The notes below the pieces were generated by a model. It had not been told where the DNA came from. It saw only the letters and a list, made by a program, of their open reading frames with translations, and did not search any database. The translations under genes were made by a program, and so were the position numbers. Below are positions 1 through 7,582 of a stretch of DNA of 37,805 nt, in pieces. Source of the stretch: an uncultured cyanobacterium (lineage in GTDB: Bacteria > Cyanobacteriota > Cyanobacteriia > PCC-6307 > Cyanobiaceae); the NCBI GenBank assembly GCA_903858015.1, contig CAIOGZ010000030.1, positions 1 to 37,805 of the forward strand, in the 5' to 3' direction. Every line of letters starts with the position of its first letter. Position 1 is the first letter of the stretch.

Positions 1-440
1 TAGGCAACGCAGATCCAGGGGCGCATGCCGAGGCGGTAGGAGAGTTCCCACTCGCGGCCCATGTAGCAGAACACACCGATCAGGAAGTGGAACACCACCA
101 GCTGATAGGGGCCGCCGTTGTAGAGCCACTCATCGAGGGAAGCGGCTTCCCAGATCGGGTAGAAGTGCAGGCCGATGGCGTTGCTGGAGGGCACAACAGC
201 ACCAGAAATGATGTTGTTGCCGTACATCAGCGAGCCGGCTACGGGCTCACGGATGCCGTCGATGTCGACAGGGGGAGCCGCGATGAAAGCGACGATGAAG
301 CAGATGGTGGCGCTCAGCAGCGTCGGGATCATCAGCACACCGAACCAGCCCACGTAGAGGCGGTTGTTGGTGGAGGTGACCCAATCGCAGAACTGGTTCC
401 ACGGTGAAGCGCCGGAGCGCCTCTGAATGGTGGTGGTCAT
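1..440 (-). CDS. psbA: Photosystem II reaction centre protein D1, N-terminal part
   Basis: D1 binds the cofactors of primary charge separation and the oxygen-evolving Mn cluster in the thylakoid membrane. The ATG is at 440 and the protein opens [17 protein letters not shown]; 146 residues are present before the window edge cuts the gene, about 40% of a normal D1 of roughly 360. The first transmembrane helix (about 30-55) and the lumenal stretch with [14 protein letters not shown] are typical. Residue 130, in [10 protein letters not shown], is Glu; in cyanobacteria Glu130 marks the high-light D1:2 type and Gln130 the low-light D1:1 type. There is no clear Shine-Dalgarno sequence. It is transcribed away from the radical SAM gene to its right. 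Identity is certain; the isoform call rests on one residue and established D1 literature. Confidence 0.98.
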   Translation of the reverse strand, partial: MTTTIQRRSGASPWNQFCDWVTSTNNRLYVGWFGVLMIPTLLSATICFIVAFIAAPPVDIDGIREPVAGSLMYGNNIISGAVVPSSNAIGLHFYPIWEAASLDEWLYNGGPYQLVVFHFLIGVFCYMGREWELSYRLGMRPWICVA

Positions 441-549
441 GAGATCGAGGGGGATGGGTCTAGCTGCCGGGCAGGCCAGTCCCTGCGGGGATGGCGCTGC
501 CCGGTGCCCGGACGGAAAGAAGGACGGAAAACCGATGGGCGGCCCCGTC

Positions 550-586
550 GAAACGAAGTGTAACGGATCTTTGCGCAAGCTGTGGA
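550..586 (-). promoter_or_regulatory. Candidate psbA promoter
   Basis: On the minus strand TACACT (562 to 557) could be a -10 box about 117 nt upstream of the psbA start. No good -35 hexamer lies 16-18 nt upstream, so the promoter may depend on an activator or be elsewhere. If real, it covers the earliest possible start (GTG 582) of the divergent gene, which argues for a later start there. Confidence 0.3.
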
Positions 587-2318
587 GGGGTTGATCAAAA
601 CCGCAGCGATGGGCTCCGCTGCCGTGGTTCCAGCCTTGTTAAGGTCCAGCTCCGAGCCCGGTGGAGTGGTGAGCAGCGCGCAGCACCGGTTTGATCCAGG
701 CGGGGCGGAGTTGGGCAGGGCCGATCCCAGCAAGCCCGAGCCTCGGCTGCCAGGCGAGCGGGTGCTGCTGGTGCGGCTGCCCTGCAACCCGATCTTTCCG
801 CTGGGGCCCGTCTACCTGGCAGACCATCTGCACAAGTGTTTTCCGGGCCTGCCCCAGCGCATCCTCGATTTGGCGGCCGTGCCCCAGCTTGATGTGCAGC
901 GGGTGCTGCTGGCCACTGTGGCCGAGTTCCGCCCCACGCTGCTGGTGTTCTCCTGGCGCGACATCCAGATCTACGCGCCGGTGGATGGGCGCGGCGGCAA
1001 CCCGCTGCAGCATTCCTTTGAGGTGTTTTACGCCCGTAATCCGCTGCGGCGGCTGCGGGGTGCCCTGGGCGGCCTGCGCTTGATGCGCAGCCACTACGGC
1101 GAACTCTGGCGCAACCTGCGCCTGGTGCGGCGCGGGCTGCGGCGGGCCCGGCGCTATGCGTCCGGGGCCCGGGCGGTGCTCGGCGGTGGGGCCGTGAGTG
1201 TGTTTTATGAGCAGCTGGGGCGGGGCCTGCCCGCCGGCACGGTGGTGGCGGTGGGGGAGGGGGAGGTGCTGCTGGAAAAACTGGTGCGGGGCGAATCGAT
1301 CGCCGCCGAGCGCTGCTATCTGGCCGGCGAAGCTCCGCGGCTGGGCTTGATCCATGAGCAGCCGGCAGCGATTGAGAAAAGTGCCTGCGATTATGGCTAC
1401 ATCGAATCAATTTGGCCCCAGTTTGCCTGGTACCTTGAGGCTGGTGATTTTTATGTGGGCGTGCAAACGAAGCGCGGTTGCCCCCACAACTGTTGCTACT
1501 GCATCTATACGGTGATTGAGGGTAAGGCCGTACGGATCAATCCGGTGCAGGAGGTGGTGGCGGAGATGCGCCAGCTTTATGATCGCGGGGTGCGCGGCTT
1601 CTGGTTCACCGATGCCCAGTTCATCCCCGCCCGGCGCCAGATTGAGGATGCCAAGCAGTTGCTGCGCGCCATCTTGGCCGCTGGCATGACCGATATCCGC
1701 TGGGCTGCCTACATCCGCGCCGACAATCTCGATGCCGAGCTAGCCGAGCTGATGGTGGCTACGGGCATGAGCTATTTTGAGATTGGCATCACCTCCGGCT
1801 CCCAGGAGCTGGTGCGCAAGATGCGCATGGGCTATAACCTCCGCACCGTTTTAGATAACTGCCGGCTGCTGGTGGCGGCAGGCTTCCGCGAGCAGGTGTC
1901 GGTGAATTACTCCTTTAATGTGATTGATGAATCTCCCCAAACGATCAGGCAAACGGTGGCCTATCACCGCGAACTGGAGCGGATTTTTGGCGCCGATCGG
2001 GTCGAACCGGCCATTTTCTTCATCGGTCTGCAGCCCCATACGCACTTGGAGCAGTACGGCTTCGATCAGGGGCTGATCCGCCCCGGCTACGACCCGATGA
2101 GCATGATGCCCTGGACGGCCCGCAAGCTGCTCTGGAACCCCGAGCCGCTGGGCAGCACCTTCGGCCGCATCTGCCTGGAGGCCTTCGAACGTAGCCCCAC
2201 TAACTTCAGCCGCACCGTGATCATGTTATTGGAGCGGGATTTCGGCTGCGCTCCGCTGCAGGAGGCCCTGCGGGCCCCGGTGGAGGGGCGGCGGGCCCTG
2301 GCCACGGCGGTGCGCTGA
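582..2318 (+). CDS. B12-binding-type radical SAM protein beside psbA (PSII high-light acclimation family)
   Basis: The 578-residue frame has an N-terminal region resembling a cobalamin-binding fold ([17 protein letters not shown], about 60-75, with a glycine-rich segment [13 protein letters not shown] further on) followed by a radical SAM core. The 4Fe-4S motif CX3CX2C is Cys300, Cys304, Cys307 (GCPHNCCYC), counted from 582. Later core features are [10 protein letters not shown] and [12 protein letters not shown]. Cyanobacterial proteins of this type next to psbA are annotated as photosystem II high-light acclimation radical SAM proteins, but the reaction is not known to me. The divergent placement against a Glu130 psbA fits that family. 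The start is uncertain: GTG 582 is the longest, and GTG 666 or 669 would remove a low-complexity N-terminus and clear the psbA promoter region. A B12-dependent methyl transfer or other radical chemistry is inference. Confidence 0.82.
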   Translation: MEGLIKTAAMGSAAVVPALLRSSSEPGGVVSSAQHRFDPGGAELGRADPSKPEPRLPGERVLLVRLPCNPIFPLGPVYLADHLHKCFPGLPQRILDLAAVPQLDVQRVLLATVAEFRPTLLVFSWRDIQIYAPVDGRGGNPLQHSFEVFYARNPLRRLRGALGGLRLMRSHYGELWRNLRLVRRGLRRARRYASGARAVLGGGAVSVFYEQLGRGLPAGTVVAVGEGEVLLEKLVRGESIAAERCYLAGEAPRLGLIHEQPAAIEKSACDYGYIESIWPQFAWYLEAGDFYVGVQTKRGCPHNCCYCIYTVIEGKAVRINPVQEVVAEMRQLYDRGVRGFWFTDAQFIPARRQIEDAKQLLRAILAAGMTDIRWAAYIRADNLDAELAELMVATGMSYFEIGITSGSQELVRKMRMGYNLRTVLDNCRLLVAAGFREQVSVNYSFNVIDESPQTIRQTVAYHRELERIFGADRVEPAIFFIGLQPHTHLEQYGFDQGLIRPGYDPMSMMPWTARKLLWNPEPLGSTFGRICLEAFERSPTNFSRTVIMLLERDFGCAPLQEALRAPVEGRRALATAVR

Positions 2319-2551
2319 GCTGTTCAGCCCTGCAGCGGGGCGGGGCCAACGCCGAAGCGGCTTTCAGCGCCTGGATGCCGAAGCCGCTGCGGCAGCTACG
2401 AGCCAGGTTTGGGCCCTGTACATTGAGCTGCTGTTATTCGCTTCGTGCTTGCCGTGGCTTGAGCTCCCGCTACGAACCCAGTCTCCGCCCAGGATTCCAG
2501 CCCCATCAAGGGCCGCCCATGCTGGGCGCTCGGTCAGCATTTTTGTATGTG

Positions 2552-2580
2552 TTGACGATCTGCTGCTTATTTACTACGAT
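2552..2580 (+). promoter_or_regulatory. Sigma70-like promoter candidate for the RTX-type gene
   Basis: TTGACG (2552-2557) and TACGAT (2575-2580) are separated by 17 bp, matching four or five of six positions of each consensus. It lies at the point where the sequence becomes AT-rich. It would give a leader of about 325 nt before the ATG at 2912. A weaker alternative, TTGTTG-17-TACTAC, lies closer to the gene. Pattern-based only. Confidence 0.45.
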
Positions 2581-2860
2581 TATTTGGCAATGTTTTTCCT
2601 CTATGCACCTTCCTTCTCGCGATTTGAGCCTACATGACATGCCTCGTGTTTGTCCAGCACACAGAGCAGCAACCGCCCTAGTGATCCAAGTTACAGCAGC
2701 AGGCGAAGCCCTTAACCTTGCGCCCTCTACTTGCGTAGTAGCCTTGGCTACATGAAGGCAAAGTTTGTTGATTGTGATGGCGGCAATTACTACTTGCCGA
2801 GCGTTTTCTTGAAAGCGGTTGTCGGGGTAATCTGTTTGTAGGTTAAACCGCTCCGCGCCT

Positions 2861-2900
2861 CCACTCCACTCCACTCCACTCCACTCCACTCCACTCCACA
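2861..2900 (+). repeat. Pentanucleotide tandem repeat (CCACT)7
   Basis: Seven perfect CCACT units run from 2861 to 2895 and are followed by CCACA. The array ends 11 bp before the ATG at 2912, directly next to the ribosome-binding-type sequence AGGAAAA (2900-2906). A pure short-unit array of this length is prone to slippage during replication, and here a length change would alter the leader without touching the reading frame. Confidence 0.95.
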
Positions 2901-2911
2901 GGAAAATTCCC

Positions 2912-4738
2912 ATGCCATTCGATCCCAATCCCACCGATGCAGCCGCACTAAGAGAGTCCATCCAATTGGCTGCCGCCACAGATACCATAGCACTGACTGA
3001 AAATGTTATTTATGATTCGATAACCACCCTGGCAAAAATTGTCTGCGGGTTGCCGACGGTACGGGAAACTGGCTATATAATAATGGGGGAAAACTCCACC
3101 ATACGTGATTCGCGGCTTTTCCAGCAGAATATTGATGGAGACTTGCCACCCGGGCAAGTAAAAGGTGGAACTTCTGATCTCACGTTGTTATACAGCAGCG
3201 GTGGAGCGTCTGATGGTGGCGCTTTGTTAAGGGCAAATTTTGCCGACTATACGATCGATAATGTCACCTTCACTGGCGTGCATTCTGGTTGTACTGGAAA
3301 CGGGAATGGCGGCTTGTACATGTCCCTTACAACATTTAATTATGCGGCCCCGATCGACGTTGATCTTACCTTTTCAAATTCGCTCATCGAGGTTACTGGT
3401 CAAGGTAACTTTGACGGAACTCTTTCATCTGGTGAAGGCGGTTCAGCCTTCTTGCACAGCTGGAACAATGCGGGAACTGTTACCCTAGACACAAACATCT
3501 TTGACGAGGCCGGCTACCGCTCTTCGTTTAATTTCACTAATTTTGGCGTTCCGGCTTCGGGCCCTCCAACTGTCGGTACCTATAATATCATCGGCAATAC
3601 CTTTACACGAACAGCAAATGAAACTGTAGTTCGTAGCGAGGGCAACCGTTTAGGCAATGTTAAGGCAACGCTTACAAATAATATTTTTGAGAAAGGAGCC
3701 TATCTCGATTTGTATGGTGATCTAACTGGAGTATCGTTTGAAGGCGGTGAGAACGTATTCCGTTCAATTGCTGGTGGCTATGGAATCCGGGCAACTGCCC
3801 CTAATGTTGGTATCGTCACCCTAGCGGCTGAGGCATCTCTTGATTTTTCTGGTGACGGTATTGCGCTTAAGTACGTGAGCGCTACTGCTGGTGCCTTTGT
3901 GCTCAGTACTGCTGGAGTCTCAGGTGCAGGTATTACAATTAATGGTAAGGGTTACAAGGTGGCTGCTGCCGGTGGGCAGGTCGCCGATACTATCAATACA
4001 ATCAATGATTTAAGTCTATGGGCTGATGGTGACTCTGGTAACGACACGATCACCGGCAGCAGCAATGATGACTACCTTAATGGTGGCGCTGATGAAGATG
4101 TACTGACAGCAGGGGCTGGCGCTGACACTGTACTAGGTGAGGGTGGAAATGATACCCTAAGTGGAGACAACGACGCAGACTTCATGAATGGTGGTGCCAA
4201 TAACGATTCCATTAGTGGAGGTGCCGGGGCTGATACTTTGCAGGGCGGTACGGGCGATGATATCTTGCAAGGTGGAACTGGGGTAGACACCTTAACTGGT
4301 GGGGATGGCGCCGATCAGTTTAAATGGGCATCTGGTGATTCCGGTGATATAGTTACTGATTTCATTGTTAACGATGGCGATCAATCAGCTTTAGCAAATG
4401 TTTTTAACAATACAACTGGGCCTGGCACGCTCAATGCTCTTGATTTCAAGACAGCTAGCGCTATCAATGGCACTCAAATGACCAATGCTAACAACAGCAA
4501 TAGGGTGACTAGGATCACAGCCGGTATTACTAATGCTGCTTCAGGCACGGCTGCGGGAGTTGTAAATGCCTATGTCCTTGCTTTCAATGGTACCGGAGCC
4601 GCAGCTAGAGGCGTTCTGTATTGGGACGACAACTGGGGTAATACTAGCAATCGCCTACTGGTTGCAACGTACGCTAATATTCAAAGTTTAAATGATCTTA
4701 ATGCGTTTTCTAACGCCAACTTCTTCGCTTATACATAG
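2912..4738 (+). CDS. Beta-helix/RTX-type calcium-binding secreted protein
   Basis: This 608-residue protein has two parts. The N-terminal two thirds are rich in Asn, Thr and Gly, with repeated phrases such as TNNIFEKG and NIIGNTFTR that suggest a right-handed parallel beta-helix (pectin-lyase-like). Residues about 373-471 hold eleven RTX nonapeptides of the GGxGxDxLx type, such as GGAGADTLQ and GGTGDDILQ, which bind calcium outside the cell. The C-terminus (YWDDNWGNTSNRLL then FFAYT) resembles the tail of cyanobacterial RTX proteins. There is no N-terminal signal peptide, consistent with type I secretion through a C-terminal signal, but no ABC exporter genes lie in the window. ATG 2912 has AGGAAAA 5 nt upstream. 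Codon use is much AT-richer than in neighbours, suggesting acquisition by transfer. Role as adhesin, S-layer-like or enzymatic protein is unknown. Confidence 0.85.
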   Translation: MPFDPNPTDAAALRESIQLAAATDTIALTENVIYDSITTLAKIVCGLPTVRETGYIIMGENSTIRDSRLFQQNIDGDLPPGQVKGGTSDLTLLYSSGGASDGGALLRANFADYTIDNVTFTGVHSGCTGNGNGGLYMSLTTFNYAAPIDVDLTFSNSLIEVTGQGNFDGTLSSGEGGSAFLHSWNNAGTVTLDTNIFDEAGYRSSFNFTNFGVPASGPPTVGTYNIIGNTFTRTANETVVRSEGNRLGNVKATLTNNIFEKGAYLDLYGDLTGVSFEGGENVFRSIAGGYGIRATAPNVGIVTLAAEASLDFSGDGIALKYVSATAGAFVLSTAGVSGAGITINGKGYKVAAAGGQVADTINTINDLSLWADGDSGNDTITGSSNDDYLNGGADEDVLTAGAGADTVLGEGGNDTLSGDNDADFMNGGANNDSISGGAGADTLQGGTGDDILQGGTGVDTLTGGDGADQFKWASGDSGDIVTDFIVNDGDQSALANVFNNTTGPGTLNALDFKTASAINGTQMTNANNSNRVTRITAGITNAASGTAAGVVNAYVLAFNGTGAAARGVLYWDDNWGNTSNRLLVATYANIQSLNDLNAFSNANFFAYT

Positions 4739-4743
4739 AGGGG

Positions 4744-4780
4744 TCGATTCGCCATTCCTTGGCGGATCGGCTTGATTTTT
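4744..4780 (+). terminator. Intrinsic terminator after the RTX-type gene
   Basis: CGATTCGCC (4745-4753) pairs with GGCGGATCG (4761-4769), with one G-T pair and a 7-nt loop; T5 follows at 4776-4780. It begins six bases after the stop codon. Confidence 0.6.
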
Positions 4781-4801
4781 ACCTCTTCACCGTATCGATT
4801 C

Positions 4802-4828
4802 GCCAGGTGCAATTAAATTGCACCTGGC
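4802..4828. repeat. Perfect inverted repeat, 13-bp arms
   Basis: GCCAGGTGCAATT (4802-4814) is followed by one A and then its exact reverse complement (4816-4828), with TTTA after it. It lies between the RTX-type gene and the convergent CPBP gene and could act as a second or bidirectional terminator. An 11-bp direct repeat, TCGATTCGCCA, occurs at 4744-4754 and again at 4795-4805, so each hairpin begins with the same word. Confidence 0.8.
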
Positions 4829-4875
4829 TTTATACGTTATGGAGTGGCTACACCTCCGCTTTAGCGCTGCTCGGT

Positions 4876-5751
4876 TTAGGAGCCTTCGGCCCGGAGGGGT
4901 GGTTCTGGCTGGGGGGTTTGGCCACGCCACCAGGGCCGCCGCAGCAGCACCAACCCGGCCAGGCCGGTCCATCCCACCAGCCCCCCGATCGGATTTGGAT
5001 TGGCGCCGCCTGGCCCCGCCAGCCAACTCGGCGCCTGCGGCAGCAGCTCCAGCAGCCCGGCCTGCAAAGCAAACCAGCCACCCACCAAACCGCCATGCAG
5101 GCCGATCGCGCCCCACAGCAGGCCGCCATCGGCGCGGCGCTGCAAGCCGAGGGCAACCCCCAGCAGGATCAGCCCCCCCAGCAGCCCCACCGCTGCCCAG
5201 CCCCCGGCCCGGGCCCAGGGATGCACCAGGGCGAACACCAGCGCCTGGGCCAGCAGCGCCCCGGCCGGCCGCAGCCGCAGCTGCAGCTCGCCCCACAACC
5301 AGCCGCGAAACAGCACTTCCTCAGCAAAGCCCACCCCCAGCACCAGCGCCAGGGCATTGAGCAGCTCGGCGCCGCCCAGCCCCGCCGGCCCGATCCAGCG
5401 CGCCCCACCGCTGGCCAGCAGCGCCAGGCTCACCAAGGCCAGCAGCGCCCCGGCCTTAACCAGCCCTCGCAGCAGCGCCTTGGCGGCCGCAGGCCAGCTC
5501 GGCGCCCGCAGGCCCAGCTGCCGCCAGGGCTGGCCGCAACCCCAGGCGCGGCGCAGCCGCCAGGGCAGGCTCAGCAGCAGCAACGCCAGGGCCAACACCG
5601 CCCCGGCCAGGTCCAGCTGATCGGGCCGCAGACCCGGGGCCAGCCCGCCCAGGGGCACGCCCAGGGGCCGGCTCAGCAGCCAGCCCAAGCCATAGAGCCC
5701 GGGCACATACAAGAGAGTTCCGATCCAGCGCGGTCGGCAGGCCGGCGCCAC
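4876..5751 (-). CDS. CPBP-family intramembrane metalloprotease
   Basis: A polytopic membrane protein of 291 residues with several Leu/Ala-rich helices. It shows the conserved motifs of the CPBP (Rce1/Abi) family: EEVLFRG with Glu144, Glu145 and Arg149, then FALVHPW with His177, and a third motif with His219 (GAIGLHGG). These residues form the glutamate/histidine active site in Rce1-type proteases. The substrate is unknown; family members include prenyl-protein proteases and bacteriocin-immunity proteins. The start is GTG 5751, four bases after the clpS stop, with GGAGAG inside the clpS end as ribosome-binding site, so it is probably translated from the dapL-clpS transcript. The C-terminus is a proline/arginine-rich cytosolic tail. 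Functional linkage to ClpS is not shown by the sequence. Confidence 0.88.
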   Translation of the reverse strand: MAPACRPRWIGTLLYVPGLYGLGWLLSRPLGVPLGGLAPGLRPDQLDLAGAVLALALLLLSLPWRLRRAWGCGQPWRQLGLRAPSWPAAAKALLRGLVKAGALLALVSLALLASGGARWIGPAGLGGAELLNALALVLGVGFAEEVLFRGWLWGELQLRLRPAGALLAQALVFALVHPWARAGGWAAVGLLGGLILLGVALGLQRRADGGLLWGAIGLHGGLVGGWFALQAGLLELLPQAPSWLAGPGGANPNPIGGLVGWTGLAGLVLLRRPWWRGQTPQPEPPLRAEGS

Positions 5752-5755
5752 CAGC

Positions 5756-6217
5756 TCAGCTCTCCGGTTCGATCGTGCTGCTCAATCCCTTGGCCTTGAG
5801 CGTTTCGCAGTAAAATTCTGCCGGTTCGATGTCGCACACGATCACCAGGCCCACGCCGGTGTTGTGGGTTTCGAGCATCACGGCGATCGCATCCTGCTCG
5901 CTCAGGCTTGGCACCACCTGCTGCAGCGTCATCACCACGTATTCCATCGTGTTGACCGGATCGTTGTGCAGCAGCACCTTGTAGCGAGGCGAGGTCTTGC
6001 GCACCCGCTCCGGGGCCTTGTCGAGCACGGTGGCGCCGCCGGGGGTGCTGCTCGGTTCGCTGGCCCTGGGCAGGGCGCTGGTCCTGCCCAGGGAGCTGGC
6101 GCTGGCCCGAGGCAAAGTGTTGGCGCTGGCCAGGGAGTTGGCCCTGGCTGGGTTGGGGGGGGTAGGGATCACGGTGGCTTCGCGGCTGCGCCCATCCTTG
6201 CCAGCAGCAACCCGCAT
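5756..6217 (-). CDS. clpS: ATP-dependent Clp protease adaptor ClpS
   Basis: ClpS delivers N-degron substrates to the ClpC/ClpP protease in the cytosol. The C-terminal half is a standard ClpS core (RYKVLLHNDPVNTMEYVV to the C-terminus), with Asn85-Asp86 of the NDPVN motif and His118 (ETHNTG) in the N-degron pocket. From ATG 6217 the protein has 153 residues, about 50 more than usual, because of a low-complexity leader rich in Ala, Ser, Leu, Pro and Arg. The leader is encoded by degenerate repeats and a C8 run (minus strand; G8 at 6155-6162). No strong Shine-Dalgarno sequence precedes 6217 and no nearer ATG exists before the core, so a non-ATG start inside the leader is possible. It lies 46 bp after dapL in the same direction. 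The core assignment is firm and the start is not. Confidence 0.92.
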   Translation of the reverse strand: MRVAAGKDGRSREATVIPTPPNPARANSLASANTLPRASASSLGRTSALPRASEPSSTPGGATVLDKAPERVRKTSPRYKVLLHNDPVNTMEYVVMTLQQVVPSLSEQDAIAVMLETHNTGVGLVIVCDIEPAEFYCETLKAKGLSSTIEPES

Positions 6218-6263
6218 GGCCGCTCTAGGGCAAGAAATCTCACTGTAGTAGCAGGCGTGCGAT

Positions 6264-7490
6264 TCAAAGGGCCCGCAGCCGCCGCATCGCCTCCTCCACA
6301 TTGGCGCGGCTGTTGAAGGCCGACAGCCGGAAGTAGCCCTCACCGGCGGCGCCGAAGCCGCTGCCCGGGGTGCCCACCACATGGGCCTGGCCCAGCAGCT
6401 GGTCGAAAAAGCCCCAGGAATCGAGCCCCGCCGGCGTTTTCAGCCACACGTAGGGGGCCTGTTCACCGCCATAGACGCTGAGGCCGGCCGCGCTGAGTTC
6501 GCGGCGGATGATGGCGGCATTGTCCATGTAGAAGTTGATCAGGGTCTTCACCTCGGCCTGGCCCTGGGGCGAATACACCGCTTCGGCGCCCCGCTGCACG
6601 ATGTAGCTCACCCCATTGAACTTGGTGCACTGGCGCCGGTTCCACAGCCCCCAGAGCTCCACCTGCTCGCCCGTGGCGGCCGTGCCCATCAGGCCCTTGG
6701 GCACCACCGTGAACGCACAGCGGGTGCCGGTGAAGCCGGCGTTCTTGGAGAAGGAGCGCAATTCGATCGCGCAGCGGCGGGCGCCCTCGATCTCGTAGAT
6801 CGAATGGGGCAGCTCCGGATCGCGGATGAAGGCCTCGTAGGCGGCATCGAACAGGATCAGGGCGTCGTTGGCCAGGGCGTAGTCCACCCATTGCTGCAGC
6901 TGCGCCTTGCTGGCCACGGCGCCGGTGGGGTTGTTGGGAAAGCAGAGATAGATCAGATCCACCTTGCCCTGCGGCAGGGGGGCGCTGAAGCCGTTCTCGG
7001 CCGTGATCGGCAGGTAGGTGAGGCCGCCGTATTGGCCCTGGGCATCGGCCTCGCCGGTGCGGCCCGCCATCACGTTGCTGTCTACGTACACCGGATACAC
7101 CGGGTCGGTCACGGCGATGCGGTTGCCCTCGCCGAGGATGTCGAGGATGTTGCTGCTGTCGCACTTGGAGCCATCGGAGATGAAGATCTCCTCGGCGCCC
7201 ACCTGGCAGCCGCGGGCCTGGAAATCGTGCGCGGCGATCGCTTCGCGCAGCCACGGGTAGCCCTGCTCCGGCCCGTAGCCGCGGAAGCCCTCGCGGCTGC
7301 CGAGCTCATCCACCGCCGCCTTCATGGCCGTGCGGCAGGCTTGCGGCAGCGGTTCGGTCACATCGCCGATGCCGAGGCGGATGATGGCGGCCTCCGGATT
7401 GGCCTCGCTGAAGGCCTTCACCCGCCGGGCGATCTCCGGAAACAGATAGCCCGCCTTGAGCTTGAGGTAGTTGCCGTTGACCTGGACCAT
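6264..7490 (-). CDS. dapL: LL-diaminopimelate aminotransferase
   Basis: This enzyme makes LL-diaminopimelate from tetrahydrodipicolinate and glutamate, a one-step route to lysine and peptidoglycan precursors used by cyanobacteria and plants. The protein has 408 residues, the normal length. It opens [20 protein letters not shown] and contains the fold-type I PLP signature: FPNNPTGAV, the aspartate/tyrosine segment [10 protein letters not shown], and the Schiff-base lysine Lys249 in [13 protein letters not shown]. The motif GDVTEPLP near the N-terminus is typical of DapL rather than of other aspartate aminotransferases. ATG 7490 is used; 92 bp separate it from the upstream ATPase gene, room for its own promoter. 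It is probably the first gene of a dapL-clpS-CPBP transcript. Confidence 0.95.
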   Translation of the reverse strand: MVQVNGNYLKLKAGYLFPEIARRVKAFSEANPEAAIIRLGIGDVTEPLPQACRTAMKAAVDELGSREGFRGYGPEQGYPWLREAIAAHDFQARGCQVGAEEIFISDGSKCDSSNILDILGEGNRIAVTDPVYPVYVDSNVMAGRTGEADAQGQYGGLTYLPITAENGFSAPLPQGKVDLIYLCFPNNPTGAVASKAQLQQWVDYALANDALILFDAAYEAFIRDPELPHSIYEIEGARRCAIELRSFSKNAGFTGTRCAFTVVPKGLMGTAATGEQVELWGLWNRRQCTKFNGVSYIVQRGAEAVYSPQGQAEVKTLINFYMDNAAIIRRELSAAGLSVYGGEQAPYVWLKTPAGLDSWGFFDQLLGQAHVVGTPGSGFGAAGEGYFRLSAFNSRANVEEAMRRLRAL

Positions 7491-7582
7491 GGGGATTCGG
7501 ACGCTGCCGCGCGGAAGCTGATCGCCGGATTGTCCTATGGCGGCGGGCTGGCCTGGGGCGCTGCCCCGGGGTTCGCAGGCGT

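Larger units (their letters stand above)
2319..2911. other. 593-bp non-coding region upstream of the RTX-type gene
   Basis: No convincing protein is encoded here; open frames have no recognisable features. Composition shifts from GC-rich to clearly AT-richer after about 2530. Contents are: an inverted repeat AGCGGCTT/AAGCCGCT (2356-2363, 2381-2388), a sigma70-like promoter (2552-2580), hairpins GTAGC/GCTAC (2738-2751), CGGCAA/TTGCCG (2781-2799, followed by a short T run at 2804-2807) and AGCGGTT/AACCGCT (2814-2852), then the CCACT array. If transcription starts near 2587 the leader is over 300 nt and strongly structured. Confidence 0.6.

Noticed and set aside
2375..2755. A possible 126-codon protein upstream of the RTX-type gene
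   Set aside because: No ribosome-binding site, no recognisable composition or domain, and it covers the promoter-like sequence.
2861..2900. CCACT array as part of a CRISPR
   Set aside because: There are no spacers between units; it is a simple tandem repeat.
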